From: Photobacterium aquimaris | GTDB taxonomy: Bacteria; Pseudomonadota; Gammaproteobacteria; Enterobacterales; Vibrionaceae | Direction: 5' to 3' | DNA length: 64,000 bases | Assembly: GCF_002954455.1 (NCBI RefSeq) | Contig: NZ_MSCC01000001.1 | Location: forward strand, 948,823 to 1,012,822 | Shown here: positions 9,020-18,802 of the stretch, in pieces | Numbering within the stretch: the first letter of the stretch is position 1 | Layout of the letters: every line of letters begins with the position of its first letter | Notes under the pieces: model-generated | Told to the model about the DNA's origin: nothing | Seen by the model: the letters and a program-made list of their open reading frames with translations, nothing else | Database searches by the model: none | Made by a program: the position numbers and the translations under genes

Positions 9020-9346
9020 ATGACTACACCTATTATCCCTACAGAAATGACTTTTTTTGCACGTTTTGAAAGCGATATATTGTCAGGAAAAAAGACAATA
9101 ACGATTCGTGATGAAGCTGAACGTCATTATGTTTCAGGTACTACCGTTGATGTATCAACTTACGAGGATGGACGCTGGTTTTGTCGCTTAGAGATTTTAA
9201 GTGTTGAACCAATAGCATTTAGTGATTTGAATGATTTTCATGCTCAACAAGAAAACATGACGTTAACGGAACTAAAAGCGGTTATTAACGATATTTACCC
9301 TGGTATCGAGAAACTGTACGTAGTGAATTACGCCTTAGTAAAATAA
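9020..9346 (+). CDS. yqfB: N(4)-acetylcytidine amidohydrolase (YqfB, ASCH domain)
   Basis: The 108-residue protein is an ASCH-domain enzyme that hydrolyses N4-acetylcytidine to cytidine and acetate. The E. coli YqfB catalytic set is present: Lys25 and Thr28 in G-K-K-T-I-T-I-R, and Glu78 in Q-Q-E-N-M-T-L-T-E-L. These match Lys21, Thr24 and Glu74 of E. coli. An upstream GTG (9005) is in frame, but AAGGA sits seven bases before ATG 9020, so the shorter start is preferred. It is followed by a long-loop terminator and the thrS leader. Confidence 0.92.
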   Translation: MTTPIIPTEMTFFARFESDILSGKKTITIRDEAERHYVSGTTVDVSTYEDGRWFCRLEILSVEPIAFSDLNDFHAQQENMTLTELKAVINDIYPGIEKLYVVNYALVK

Positions 9347-9352
9347 GCGTAT

Positions 9353-9415
9353 AAAAAGTTAGGGTGATCCTTTGCAATATCTTGTTACCGTTTGTATAGT
9401 GTCACCCAGTTTTTA
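9353..9415 (+). terminator. Long-loop terminator after yqfB
   Basis: AAAAAGTTAGGGTGA (9353-9367) pairs with TCACCCAGTTTTTA (9402-9415), with a small internal loop and a 34-base apical segment. The structure ends in five T. It lies just after the yqfB stop and before the thrS leader. Confidence 0.5.
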
Positions 9416-9469
9416 CCTTAGCATGTTGCTCAGTATTGCGGCATCAAAGTAAAAACATTTTTATTCATA

Positions 9470-9525
9470 AAAGCTTCTCTAAAAGCTTTGTTAACTCAAC
9501 ATGTGCTACTTGGTGTGTGGCACCA
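9470..9525 (+). promoter_or_regulatory. Structured thrS leader (possible translational operator)
   Basis: Two hairpins precede thrS: AAAGCTT/AAGCTTT (9470-9476, 9483-9489) and TGGTG/CACCA (9511-9515, 9521-9525) around a TGTGG loop. They end 18 bases before the ATG. In E. coli, threonyl-tRNA synthetase represses its own translation by binding tRNA-like hairpins at this position. That this leader does the same is inference; only the hairpins are seen. Confidence 0.35.
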
Positions 9526-9543
9526 CTGTTTAAGGATATTTAA

Positions 9544-11475
9544 ATGCCTGTTATTACTCTTCCTGACGGTAGTCAACGTCAATTCGACGACGCTGTATCA
9601 ACAATGGACGTTGCACTTTCAATCGGTCCTGGTCTTGCGAAAGCAACCATTGCAGGGCGTGTTGATGGTGTTCGTGTTGATGCTTGTGATCTTATCGAAA
9701 ATGACGCTAGCCTAGAAATCATCACAGTAAAAGATGATGTTGATGGTCTTGAAATCGTTCGCCACTCATGTGCACACTTGCTAGGCCATGCAATTAAACA
9801 ATTGTACCCTGAAGCAAAAATGGCGATCGGTCCTACGATTGACAATGGTTTTTACTACGATATCGATCTAGAGCAATCATTAACACAAGAAGATCTTGAA
9901 GTTATTGAAAAGCGCATGCTTGAACTAGCGAAAACTAAGTATCAAGTTGTGAAGAAAAACGTGAGCTGGCAAGAAGCGCGTGATGCGTTTGATGCTCGTG
10001 GCGAAACGTACAAGATCGAAATCCTAGATGAAAACGTTGCTCGTGACGATCGTCCAGGTCTATACCATCATGAAGAATACATTGACATGTGTCGTGGTCC
10101 ACACGTACCACACATGGGTTTCTGTCAGAACTTTAAGCTATTAAGCGTTGCTGGTGCATACTGGCGTGGTAATAGTGATAACAAGATGCTACAACGTATT
10201 TACGGTACTGCATTCCACGATAAGAAAGCACTGAAAGCGCACCTAACGCGTTTAGAAGAAGCTGCAAAGCGTGACCACCGTAAAATCGGTAAGCAACTTG
10301 ATCTGTTCCACATGCAGCAAGAAGCTCCAGGTATGGTATTCTGGCATCATAACGGTTGGACTATCTTCCGTGAGCTAGAAGTATTTGTTCGTGAAAAACT
10401 AAACGAATACGATTACCAAGAAGTAAAAGGCCCATTAATGATGGACCGTGTGCTTTGGGAACGTTCTGGTCACTGGGATAAGTACGCTGAAGCGATGTTC
10501 ACTACAAGTTCTGAGAACCGTGAATACGCTATCAAGCCGATGAACTGTCCTGGTCACGTACAGATCTTTAACCAAGGCCTTAAGTCATACCGTGATTTAC
10601 CATTACGTATGGCAGAGTTTGGTTCTTGTCACCGTAATGAGCCTTCTGGTTCACTTCACGGTATTATGCGTGTACGTGGTTTCACCCAAGATGATGCGCA
10701 TATTTTTTGTACAGAAGCACAAGTACAACAAGAAGTTACATCTTGCATCGAAATGGTGTATGATACATACAAGACATTTGGTTTTGATAACATTGTTGTT
10801 AAATTATCAACTCGCCCTGAAAAGCGTGTTGGCTCTGATGCAATGTGGGACAAAGCTGAAGCCGATTTAGTTACCGCGCTTGAGTCAATGGAAATTCCAT
10901 TTGATATTCAAGAAGGTGAGGGTGCATTCTACGGTCCTAAGATCGAGTTTACACTTCACGATTGCCTTGATCGCGCATGGCAGTGTGGTACTGTTCAACT
11001 TGACTTCGCATTACCTGAGCGTTTAGGCGCTACATATGTAGGTGAAGACAACGAACGCCATACACCGGTTATGATTCACCGTGCAATTCTTGGTTCACTA
11101 GAGCGCTTCATCGGTATTCTTATCGAAGATTACGCAGGCTTCTTCCCAACATGGTTGGCGCCTCAGCAAGCTGTAGTGATGAATATTACTGACTCTCAAG
11201 CAGAATATGTGCAAGAAATTGTAGAAAAATTGAAAAAAAGTGGAATTAGAGTCAATGCGGACTTGAGAAATGAGAAGATTGGCTTTAAAATCCGCGAACA
11301 TACTTTGAAGCGAGTGCCTTTCATGCTCGTTTGTGGTGACAAAGAAGTCGAAGCAGGCGTAGTAGCAGTTCGTACTCGCAAGGGTAAAGATTTGGGTAAA
11401 TTTAAGATTGATGAACTTATTGCATTTATGCAAGAAGAGATCAGCAATCGTAAGCTCAATGTTGTGGAGGAATAA
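9544..11475 (+). CDS. thrS: Threonyl-tRNA synthetase
   Basis: Charges tRNA-Thr in the cytosol. The 643-residue protein (E. coli 642) has an N-terminal TGS domain (1-60), an editing domain with the H-S-C-A-H zinc/editing motif (74-78), the class II catalytic core with N-C-P-G-H around residue 335 and [12 protein letters not shown] (motif 2), and a C-terminal anticodon-binding domain. AAGGA lies seven bases before the ATG. It is the first gene of the conserved thrS-infC-rpmI-rplT unit; infC follows after only three bases. Confidence 0.98.
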   Translation: MPVITLPDGSQRQFDDAVSTMDVALSIGPGLAKATIAGRVDGVRVDACDLIENDASLEIITVKDDVDGLEIVRHSCAHLLGHAIKQLYPEAKMAIGPTIDNGFYYDIDLEQSLTQEDLEVIEKRMLELAKTKYQVVKKNVSWQEARDAFDARGETYKIEILDENVARDDRPGLYHHEEYIDMCRGPHVPHMGFCQNFKLLSVAGAYWRGNSDNKMLQRIYGTAFHDKKALKAHLTRLEEAAKRDHRKIGKQLDLFHMQQEAPGMVFWHHNGWTIFRELEVFVREKLNEYDYQEVKGPLMMDRVLWERSGHWDKYAEAMFTTSSENREYAIKPMNCPGHVQIFNQGLKSYRDLPLRMAEFGSCHRNEPSGSLHGIMRVRGFTQDDAHIFCTEAQVQQEVTSCIEMVYDTYKTFGFDNIVVKLSTRPEKRVGSDAMWDKAEADLVTALESMEIPFDIQEGEGAFYGPKIEFTLHDCLDRAWQCGTVQLDFALPERLGATYVGEDNERHTPVMIHRAILGSLERFIGILIEDYAGFFPTWLAPQQAVVMNITDSQAEYVQEIVEKLKKSGIRVNADLRNEKIGFKIREHTLKRVPFMLVCGDKEVEAGVVAVRTRKGKDLGKFKIDELIAFMQEEISNRKLNVVEE

Positions 11476-11478
11476 GGT

Positions 11479-12030
11479 ATTAAAGGCGGAAAAAGAACCC
11501 AAGCACCAGTTAAGCAAAACGCGCATCGTCTGAATGAAGAAATTCGTGGCGTACGTGAAGTTCGTCTAACTGGCCTTGACGGCGAATCAGTCGGTGTTGT
11601 TTCTATTGAAGAAGCAATGAATGTTGCTCTTGATGCTGGTGTGGATCTAGTTGAAATTAGCCCTAATGCCGAGCCACCAGTCTGTCGTGTGATGGACTAT
11701 GGTAAGTACTTGTTCGAAAAGAGCAAGGCTGCTAAAGAGCAAAAGAAGAATCAAAAACAAATCCAGATCAAAGAAGTTAAATTCCGACCTGGTACAGACG
11801 AAGGCGATTATCAGGTAAAACTACGCAACCTGACTCGCTTTTTAGAAGAGGGCAACAAGGGTAAAGTCACACTACGTTTCCGTGGTCGTGAAATGGCCCA
11901 CCAAGGCATTGGTATTGAGCTTCTTAATCGTATTAAGGCAGAACTTGAAGAGATCGCGGTCTGTGAAAGTTTCCCTAATCGTGTAGAAGGTCGTCAAATG
12001 ACCATGATGCTTGCCCCAAAGAAGAAGTAA
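11479..12030 (+). CDS. infC: Translation initiation factor IF-3, starting at AUU
   Basis: IF-3 binds the 30S subunit, prevents premature 50S joining and checks the start codon-anticodon match. The frame is open to the rare start codon ATT at 11479, giving K-G-G-K-R-T-Q after the initiator, which aligns with E. coli M-K-G-G-K-R-V-Q. Internal methionine starts would delete the conserved N-terminal domain. The AUU start is the classical autoregulatory device, because IF-3 itself discriminates against it. Total 183 residues (E. coli 180). G-R-E-M-A-H-Q and a C-terminal L-A-P-K-K-K complete the match. The thrS stop is three bases upstream. Confidence 0.95.
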   Translation: MKGGKRTQAPVKQNAHRLNEEIRGVREVRLTGLDGESVGVVSIEEAMNVALDAGVDLVEISPNAEPPVCRVMDYGKYLFEKSKAAKEQKKNQKQIQIKEVKFRPGTDEGDYQVKLRNLTRFLEEGNKGKVTLRFRGREMAHQGIGIELLNRIKAELEEIAVCESFPNRVEGRQMTMMLAPKKK

Positions 12031-12049
12031 TAACGGCATTCAAGTAGCT

Positions 12050-12078
12050 AAAAGCGCTGCTTTTAAGTAGCGCTTTTT
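12050..12078 (+). terminator. Terminator-like hairpin between infC and rpmI
   Basis: AAAAGCGCT/AGCGCTTTT (12050-12058, 12069-12077) with a ten-base loop and a T tract. It lies 20 bases after infC. It may set the ratio of IF-3 to L35/L20, or be part of the L20 repression site known in this intergenic region of E. coli; which one is inference. Confidence 0.6.
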
Positions 12079-12131
12079 GTTCGCCCTATTACTATGATTA
12101 TTAACTATCAACAATGCGGAGTTATCATCTC

Positions 12132-12326
12132 ATGCCAAAGATGAAAACAAATCGTGGCGCAGCTAAGCGCTTCAAAAAAACAGCTGGTGGCTTTAAGTTT
12201 AAGCACGCTACTAAGCGTCACATCCTGACTAAACGTACTACTAAGAACAAACGTCAGCTTCGTCCAAATGCAATCCTTCCTAAGTGTGAAGTGGCTGCAG
12301 TTGCTCGTATGCTTCCGTTCGCTTAA
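12132..12326 (+). CDS. rpmI: 50S ribosomal protein L35
   Basis: A 64-residue, very basic protein beginning [14 protein letters not shown], the invariant L35 start, and ending L-P-F-A. An in-frame ATG at 12114 would add six residues absent from the family. The GGAG at 12118 is placed for ATG 12132. It lies between infC and rplT in the standard order; expression of L35 and L20 is coupled through L20 repression in E. coli. Confidence 0.97.
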   Translation: MPKMKTNRGAAKRFKKTAGGFKFKHATKRHILTKRTTKNKRQLRPNAILPKCEVAAVARMLPFA

Positions 12327-12371
12327 TCGTTTTTAGTTTTATATTTTTTTAATTTTAGTTAGGAGTCTCCT

Positions 12372-12725
12372 ATGCCTCGCGTAAAACGTGGTGTACAAGC
12401 GCGTGCACGTCACAAGAAAGTTCTTAAACAAGCTAAAGGTTACTACGGTGCACGTTCACGTGTTTACCGCGTAGCTTTCCAAGCTGTTACTAAAGCTGGT
12501 CAATACGCTTACCGTGACCGTCGTCAGAAGAAACGTACTTTCCGTCAACTTTGGATTGCACGTATCAACGCTGCTGCACGTCAAAATGGTATGTCTTACA
12601 GCCGTCTAATCAACGGTCTTAAGAAAGCGTCTATCGAAATCGATCGTAAGATCCTTTCTGATATCGCTGTATTTGACAAAGCTACTTTCACTGTTCTTGT
12701 GGAAAAGGCAAAAGCTGCACTGTAA
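12372..12725 (+). CDS. rplT: 50S ribosomal protein L20
   Basis: A 117-residue, Arg/Lys-rich protein with the L20 signature M-P-R-V-K-R-G-V and the central S-R-L-I-N-G-L-K. It binds 23S rRNA early in large-subunit assembly and, in E. coli, represses translation of its own operon. The ribosome site AGGAG (12361-12365) is followed directly by CTCCT, which could hide it in a small hairpin. The operon ends in a strong terminator 25 bases after the stop. Confidence 0.98.
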   Translation: MPRVKRGVQARARHKKVLKQAKGYYGARSRVYRVAFQAVTKAGQYAYRDRRQKKRTFRQLWIARINAAARQNGMSYSRLINGLKKASIEIDRKILSDIAVFDKATFTVLVEKAKAAL

Positions 12726-12750
12726 TTTATCAGTCTAGTTTTAAATTGAA

Positions 12751-12775
12751 AGGAGAGCCTCGGCTCTCCTTTTTT
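12751..12775 (+). terminator. Terminator of the thrS-infC-rpmI-rplT operon
   Basis: AGGAGAGC/GCTCTCCT stem (12751-12758, 12763-12770) with a CTCG loop and six T. It directly follows rplT, so pheST downstream needs its own promoter. Confidence 0.92.
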
Positions 12776-12832
12776 CATATAGACTGTTATTTTGTTTTTT
12801 CTTTATTCATTAAACACTCACTTCTTTTTTCT

Positions 12833-13315
12833 CTAGAGCTGTTTTAGCATCCAGATATCACAACCGCCATGTTGAGTGCCTGTTAATGGCATATCAAGGT
12901 GAGTAAAGCCTAACGTTTCATACAGACCGATTGCAGATTGCATGCTCGATAGTGTATCTAGATAACATTCTGTGAAACCTTTTGTTTGTGCGTATGCTAA
13001 ACATTGAAGGGAAAGTTTTTTTCCTAATCCGAGTTTGCGCCCATCGGGTAACAGAAACAGTTTTTTTAGTTCACACGTTGTTTTACTGTTATTGAAAGGG
13101 GCAATACCGCAGCCACCGACAAGCTTGCCATTAACTAAAGCCACTAAATATAAACTACTAGCACCATCGTGATAAAAGTGGCTCATATTTAATACTTCAG
13201 CATCTGATGGACCAAACCCTTCACCTACTGCTCCAAACTCAGCGCCGACTTGCTTAATTATTTTGCAGAGTTCCACATCAAAATTTGCGTTGATAGCGAT
13301 TATATCAATATCCAT
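12833..13315 (-). CDS. GNAT-family N-acetyltransferase
   Basis: 160 residues. The acetyl-CoA fold is visible: V-A-L-V-N-G-K-L-V-G-G-C-G-I (strand pair), L-K-K-L-F-L-L-P-D-G-R-K-L-G-L-G-K-K (pyrophosphate-binding loop Q/R-x-x-G-x-G/A), and the C-terminal S-A-I-G-L-Y-E-T-L-G-F. The substrate is unknown. The open frame extends upstream to 13417, but that extension runs through the terminator of the next gene. ATG 13315, with AGGAA before it, is the sensible start. It sits on the minus strand inside the otherwise plus-strand translation operon region. Confidence 0.85.
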   Translation of the reverse strand: MDIDIIAINANFDVELCKIIKQVGAEFGAVGEGFGPSDAEVLNMSHFYHDGASSLYLVALVNGKLVGGCGIAPFNNSKTTCELKKLFLLPDGRKLGLGKKLSLQCLAYAQTKGFTECYLDTLSSMQSAIGLYETLGFTHLDMPLTGTQHGGCDIWMLKQL

Positions 13316-13402
13316 GACTGCGGTTCCTGTTATTACTAATGGGGTTGGTATTTTATAACCATATTGAAACTCATATTTTGCATCTGCAGAAACACAAGGT
13401 AT

Positions 13403-13440
13403 AAAAAAACCAGTCATTGTTATAACAAGATGACTGGTTT
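13403..13440 (-). terminator. Terminator after the 13467-13718 gene
   Basis: AAACCAGTCAT/ATGACTGGTTT (13407-13417, 13430-13440) with a 12-base loop. On the minus strand it runs into seven T. Confidence 0.85.
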
Positions 13441-13466
13441 CTAATAATAGAATTGTTTAATACCGA

Positions 13467-13718
13467 TTATGCACGCGCATAACGTTGATTACGCTTTTTG
13501 TTTGCTGTTGCAAGCGTTTTCAGTAAGAACGCTAGGAAAGTAACAAATAAGGTATTGAAACCCATAAAGAAGACAAGATTAATGAAATTGAAACCCTCTT
13601 CTGGTGCAATCGGCATTGCTGATGCTAGGCCATAATTACCAAGCAGCAATAAAGCAGTACAAAGAATCGCAGCGATAGTTGAAATTTTTGAGAGAGCAGC
13701 AAGATCTTTAGTATTCAT
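13467..13718 (-). CDS. Small two-helix membrane protein, paralogue A
   Basis: 83 residues with two hydrophobic helices. It begins M-N-T-K-D-L and shares I/L-C-x-A/G-L-x-L-L-G-N-Y-G-L and an M-P-I turn with the next gene upstream (13906-14175). The two are therefore a tandem duplication. The second helix ends in a basic tail, N-K-K-R-N-Q-R-Y. No known function. The ATG at 13718 has AGGAA upstream and is preferred over a ten-residue longer reading. Confidence 0.65.
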   Translation of the reverse strand: MNTKDLAALSKISTIAAILCTALLLLGNYGLASAMPIAPEEGFNFINLVFFMGFNTLFVTFLAFLLKTLATANKKRNQRYARA

Positions 13719-13819
13719 AATATGGTTCCTAACATTGACATTGATCATAATTTACACTGAAAAATGTAATTTTAAAACCAATTTGATTAAAAAAGATCGT
13801 ATTTATCACAGCTTTATTA

Positions 13820-13863
13820 CATATAAAGCGCCTCAATAATTGGCAGATAACGTTAAGAGGCGC
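13820..13863 (-). terminator. Hairpin after the 13906-14175 gene
   Basis: GCGCCTC/GAGGCGC (13828-13834, 13857-13863) with a 22-base loop. A weak T-rich stretch follows on the minus strand. Confidence 0.55.
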
Positions 13864-13905
13864 AGGTATAAACATCTTTGTTGGATGATTAGCTAATATT
13901 AACAA

Positions 13906-14175
13906 TTAGTTATGAACAAGATACTGTTTCATTTGCTGTTGTGAATGTTTTGCTCTCCATAATAGACAACCAAGAAATCCTACAAACATACAATTAAAAA
14001 CAACATAGAAAATGATATGGATGTAATCAATATGAGTTTGATTGGTTGTTAGGTCTTTAACTTCAATTGGCATGTTGGAAAGGAGGCCGTAGTTACCTAA
14101 CAACACCAAACCTAAACAGAGTAAAGATGCGAAAAGACTCATTTTTATTAAAGCTGAAAAGTATTGGGTGTTCAT
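13906..14175 (-). CDS. Small two-helix membrane protein, paralogue B
   Basis: 89 residues, from ATG 14175 (GGAA upstream), beginning M-N-T-Q-Y-F-S-A-L-I-K-M-S. The first helix carries L-L-C-L-G-L-V-L-L-G-N-Y-G-L, the motif shared with paralogue A. A polar loop (E-V-K-D-L-T-T-N-Q-T-H-I) and a second helix with a His/Gln-rich tail follow. Unknown function. Each paralogue has its own terminator, so they are separate units. A longer start (14220) has no ribosome site. Confidence 0.65.
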   Translation of the reverse strand: MNTQYFSALIKMSLFASLLCLGLVLLGNYGLLSNMPIEVKDLTTNQTHIDYIHIIFYVVFNCMFVGFLGCLLWRAKHSQQQMKQYLVHN

Positions 14176-14326
14176 AATGATTATTCCAAAATAAATATTG
14201 CTAAAATTTACTTTTTTCATCTCATTTTAGGAAGAGAGAAAAATGGAATATAGGTGTGCGAAATCTGTTTTATAGTCTTATGTCGCAGGGCGGGAGTGTA
14301 CTTAAAAAGCACAAATTCAGATTTTA

Positions 14327-14440
14327 ATGGCAAAAGACGTTTTTTTTTCGTCCAAACTTACTGTTTTATTACGATTCAATTTGGTTTTAGACGCTGCTTT
14401 CTTTAGTATGTATCGTTACGCGATTTTATATCTCCCTTAA
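14327..14440 (+). CDS. Possible 37-codon leader ORF upstream of pheS
   Basis: A small open frame runs from ATG 14327 to a TAA 30 bases before pheS. It has paired Phe codons (TTT TTT early, TTC TTT late) and several Tyr codons, with D-A-A-F-F near the end, loosely recalling the E. coli pheM leader peptide (N-A-A-I-F). I see no good ribosome site for the ATG. No terminator hairpin fits between its stop and pheS, so classical attenuation is not supported. Confidence 0.25.
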   Translation: MAKDVFFSSKLTVLLRFNLVLDAAFFSMYRYAILYLP

Positions 14441-15454
<1,014 letters not shown>

Positions 15455-15474
15455 GCACTAGGGGCTAGAAATCT

Positions 15475-17859
15475 ATGAAATTCTCTGAATCTTGGCTACG
15501 CGAGTGGGTTAATCCTGCAGTAAACAGCGAAGAGCTAGCTCACCAAATCACAATGGCTGGTTTGGAAGTTGACGGCATTGAAGCTGTTGCTGGTGAATTC
15601 ACTGGCGTTAAAGTTGGTCAGGTTGTTGAGTGTGCTCAACACCCAGATGCTGACAAGCTACGTGTAACAAAAGTAGATGTTGGTGCTGAAGAGCTACTAG
15701 ACATCGTTTGTGGCGCATCTAACTGCCGTCAAGGTATCAAGGTTGCAGTGGCAACTGTTGGTGCTGTTCTGCCTGGTGATTTTAAAATCAAAAAGGCAAA
15801 ACTACGCGGTCAGCCATCTCACGGTATGCTTTGTTCTTTCACAGAGCTTGGTATTGATGTTGAGTCTGATGGCATCATGGAACTTGCAGAAGGTGCAGTA
15901 TTAGGTACTGATTTCCGTGAATTCCTAGGTCTTGACGATGTGACTATCGATGTAGATCTAACAGCTAACCGTGCAGATTGCCTAAGCATTGCTGGTCTTG
16001 CTCGTGAAGTAGGCGTATTAAACCGCGCTGAAGTGACTGAACCTCAATTTGATATCGTTGCGCCAACAGCGGCTGATACTATTTCAATTGAAGTTAAAGC
16101 TCCTGCTGCATGTCCACGTTACCTTGGTCGTATCGTTCGTAATGTTAATGCACAAGCTGAAACACCATTATGGATGCAAGAGAAACTACGCCGTTGTGGT
16201 ACACGCTCAATTGATCCAATCGTAGATATCACTAACTATGTATTGCTTGAAATGGGTCAACCAATGCACGCATTCGATCTGGCTAAGATCGATGGCGGTA
16301 TTGTTGTGCGTATGGCTGAGCAAGGCGAAAAGCTAACTCTTCTTGACGGCAACGAAGCTGAACTAAACGACAATACACTGGTGATTGCAGATAACAAGCA
16401 AGCACTAGCGATTGCAGGTATCTTCGGTGGTGAGTTCTCTGGCGTTAACGCTGAGACCAAAGATGTACTACTTGAGTGTGCATTCTTTGCACCAGACGCG
16501 ATCCGTGGTCGTGCTCGTAGCTACGGTCTACACACTGATTCTTCACACCGTTTCGAGCGTGGTGTTGACGCTACACTACAAGTGAAAGCGATGGAGCGTG
16601 CTACTGCACTTATCGTTGAAATCTGTGGTGGTGAAGTTGCACCTATCATTGAAGCTGAATCAGAAGCTGATTTGCCTAAAGCGGCAACAATTGAGCTGCG
16701 TCGTTCTAAGCTAGATCGTTTATTAGGTCATGTAATTGCTTCTGAAGAAGTGGTTGAAATCCTAACACGCCTAGGTTGTGATGTTGAAACTACAGATGCT
16801 GGCTGGAAAGCAACAGCACCTGCATGGCGTTTTGACATGGCAATTGAAGAAGATTTAGTGGAAGAAGTTGGTCGTATTTTCGGCTACAACAATATTCCGA
16901 ACCAATCACCAGTTGCAGCACTTAGCATGAACCTACACAAAGAAGCGAATTTACCGCTGAAACGTGTACGTGATTTGCTCGTTGGTCGTGGTTTCCAAGA
17001 AGCGATTACTTATAGCTTTGTTGAGCCTGAGCAACAAAAACTGATCGTGCCTGAAATTGAGCCATTGATTCTGCCATTCCCTATTTCTGCGGATATGTCA
17101 GCAATGCGTTTGAGTCTATGGACTGGCCTACTAAATACAGTAGTGTTCAACCAAAAGCGTCAGCAACCACGTGTACGTTTATTTGAAGCTGGTCTACGTT
17201 TTGTGCCTGAGCAATCAGCAGAAAACGGCATGCGTCAAGAAATGATGCTTGCAGGTGTGATTGCGGGTAACCGTAGTGATGAGCATTGGGATATTGAAAC
17301 TAACACTGTTGATTTCTTTGATCTTAAAGGTGATTTAGAAGCCGTTCTTGAGCTAACTGCAAAAGATGCTTATAGCTTTAAAGCTGCTAAACACCCAGCA
17401 CTTCACCCAGGCCAATCAGCAGCAATCGTTGTTGATGGTAAAGAAATTGGTTTCATCGGTACTGTACACCCAGAGCTGGAGCGTAAGTTCGGCTTAAACG
17501 GTCGTACTATCGTATTTGAAATTGAGTGGGCAGCAATCAATACGCGTATGCTTCCTGAAGCTGTCGCTATTTCTAAATTTCCTGCAAACCGTCGTGATAT
17601 TGCGGTTGTAGTAAATGAAGATATTGCTGCGGGTGATGTTGTGGCTGCTTGTCGTGAAAACGGTGGCGAGCTATTAAAAGCAGTTAATCTATTTGATGTT
17701 TACACTGGTAAAGGTGTAGATGACGGTCAGAAGAGTCTTGCGATTGCGCTAACATTGCAATCAACTGAGCGTACATTAGAAGAAGCTGATATTGCAGCAG
17801 CAGTAGAAAGTATTGTTAATGCATTGGCTGAAAAATTTGATGCATCACTTCGTGATTAA
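15475..17859 (+). CDS. pheT: Phenylalanyl-tRNA synthetase beta subunit
   Basis: 794 residues (E. coli 795). Domains in order: an N-terminal EMAP-type tRNA-binding fold (about 40-150, [16 protein letters not shown]), B3/B4 editing module (about 210-400), B5 domain, class II-like core and a C-terminal ferredoxin-fold anticodon domain ([10 protein letters not shown] near 700). It edits mischarged Tyr-tRNA-Phe and binds the tRNA. It is cotranscribed with pheS and ends at a strong terminator. Confidence 0.98.
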   Translation: MKFSESWLREWVNPAVNSEELAHQITMAGLEVDGIEAVAGEFTGVKVGQVVECAQHPDADKLRVTKVDVGAEELLDIVCGASNCRQGIKVAVATVGAVLPGDFKIKKAKLRGQPSHGMLCSFTELGIDVESDGIMELAEGAVLGTDFREFLGLDDVTIDVDLTANRADCLSIAGLAREVGVLNRAEVTEPQFDIVAPTAADTISIEVKAPAACPRYLGRIVRNVNAQAETPLWMQEKLRRCGTRSIDPIVDITNYVLLEMGQPMHAFDLAKIDGGIVVRMAEQGEKLTLLDGNEAELNDNTLVIADNKQALAIAGIFGGEFSGVNAETKDVLLECAFFAPDAIRGRARSYGLHTDSSHRFERGVDATLQVKAMERATALIVEICGGEVAPIIEAESEADLPKAATIELRRSKLDRLLGHVIASEEVVEILTRLGCDVETTDAGWKATAPAWRFDMAIEEDLVEEVGRIFGYNNIPNQSPVAALSMNLHKEANLPLKRVRDLLVGRGFQEAITYSFVEPEQQKLIVPEIEPLILPFPISADMSAMRLSLWTGLLNTVVFNQKRQQPRVRLFEAGLRFVPEQSAENGMRQEMMLAGVIAGNRSDEHWDIETNTVDFFDLKGDLEAVLELTAKDAYSFKAAKHPALHPGQSAAIVVDGKEIGFIGTVHPELERKFGLNGRTIVFEIEWAAINTRMLPEAVAISKFPANRRDIAVVVNEDIAAGDVVAACRENGGELLKAVNLFDVYTGKGVDDGQKSLAIALTLQSTERTLEEADIAAAVESIVNALAEKFDASLRD

Positions 17860-17896
17860 AAAAGCATCATAATTAAATTTAAGTCTTTGTTTTAGG

Positions 17897-17925
17897 AAAG
17901 CAGCCTCTTGAGGCTGCTTTTTTTT
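17897..17925 (+). terminator. Terminator of pheST
   Basis: AAAGCAGCCT/AGGCTGCTTT (17897-17906, 17911-17920) with a CTTG loop and a T tract. Confidence 0.9.
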
Positions 17926-18313
17926 GATCAAGATCTAAAAAATAATAACAGCTTGATAAATAGTTATATTTTCTGATTTCAAGTATCCAAATAGAGTTTT
18001 TAACTGTATATGTTTGGTTTTTTAGTGATTTAATGCTGTTTGTTGTCTTGGTAAGCTCAACTAGATGCACTATTGTAGCAAAAATTTGTAACTAAAATGG
18101 TGTGATTTGACATGAAGTTAACGTAAAAAAGTTGGCGAAAATCAGCGAGTTGGCTTAGACTGAGTCTAGTTGATAGTGAGAGGGATAATATAGTCCCGTA
18201 GTTTTTGCAGTTTAGAATTACATCTCTAATTGACATATACCTTATTCACAGTGGCATACTTTATATGTAGGTATGTACACTATCCATTCAACATAGTCTT
18301 GAGGGAGTTATCT
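17926..18313 (+). promoter_or_regulatory. ihfA upstream region with a perfect palindrome
   Basis: This spacer separates the pheST terminator from ihfA. It holds the perfect 13-bp palindrome TAGACTGAGTCTA (18156-18168). A TTGACA box (18230-18235) could be a -35 element, but the nearest -10-like hexamer (CATACT, 18255-18260) is 19 bases away, so the promoter call is weak. The remainder is AT-rich without other structure. Confidence 0.35.
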
Positions 18314-18610
18314 ATGGCGCTCACAAAAGCCGATTTGGCTGAGAACCTGTTTGAAAATGTTGGATTAAGCAAACGGGACGCCAAGGATACGGTGGAAGTC
18401 TTCTTTGAAGAAGTTAGGAAGGCTTTAGAAAATGGTGAGCAAGTTAAGTTATCTGGTTTTGGTAACTTTGATTTGCGTGACAAAAATGAGAGACCTGGAA
18501 GAAATCCTAAAACGGGTGAAGATATTCCTATCTCCGCACGCCGTGTCGTTACATTCCGTCCTGGTCAGAAGCTTAAAGCTCGTGTCGAAAGTTTAGAAGT
18601 TAATAAATAA
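18314..18610 (+). CDS. ihfA: Integration host factor alpha subunit
   Basis: 98-residue nucleoid protein (E. coli 99) that dimerises with IHF-beta and bends DNA. It begins [10 protein letters not shown]. The beta-arm tip R-P-G-R-N-P has the intercalating Pro at residue 65, exactly as in E. coli. ATG 18314 follows GAGGGAG; a longer frame from 18230 is not used. It sits downstream of pheT as in enterobacteria and vibrios, but here has its own upstream region because a terminator separates it. Confidence 0.97.
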   Translation: MALTKADLAENLFENVGLSKRDAKDTVEVFFEEVRKALENGEQVKLSGFGNFDLRDKNERPGRNPKTGEDIPISARRVVTFRPGQKLKARVESLEVNK

Positions 18611-18640
18611 ATCTTTCGCAAGTTTGCTGATCTGAACTGA

Positions 18641-18674
18641 AACCCAAGTAAATGTATTTTTACTTGGGTTTTTT
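18641..18674 (+). terminator. Terminator of ihfA
   Basis: 12-bp stem AACCCAAGTAAA/TTTACTTGGGTT (18641-18652, 18659-18670), six-base loop and a T tract. Confidence 0.92.
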
Positions 18675-18802
18675 ATTACCTATCGTTGTGACGGCACTGG
18701 CAACAGGGCTATATTAATAATAGTAATATTGTTATTTCTTATGTCGAGGATGATATAGGCAAAGATAGAAGGTGTGTGTGAAATGAACAAGGAGGTTGTA
18801 TC

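Noticed and set aside
11098..11526. 142-codon minus-strand frame over the thrS 3' end and infC start
   Set aside because: It is antisense to two highly conserved genes and shows no homology-like features.
12833..13417. Long 194-residue form of the GNAT protein
   Set aside because: The extra 34 residues would be encoded by the terminator of the next gene and start without a ribosome site.
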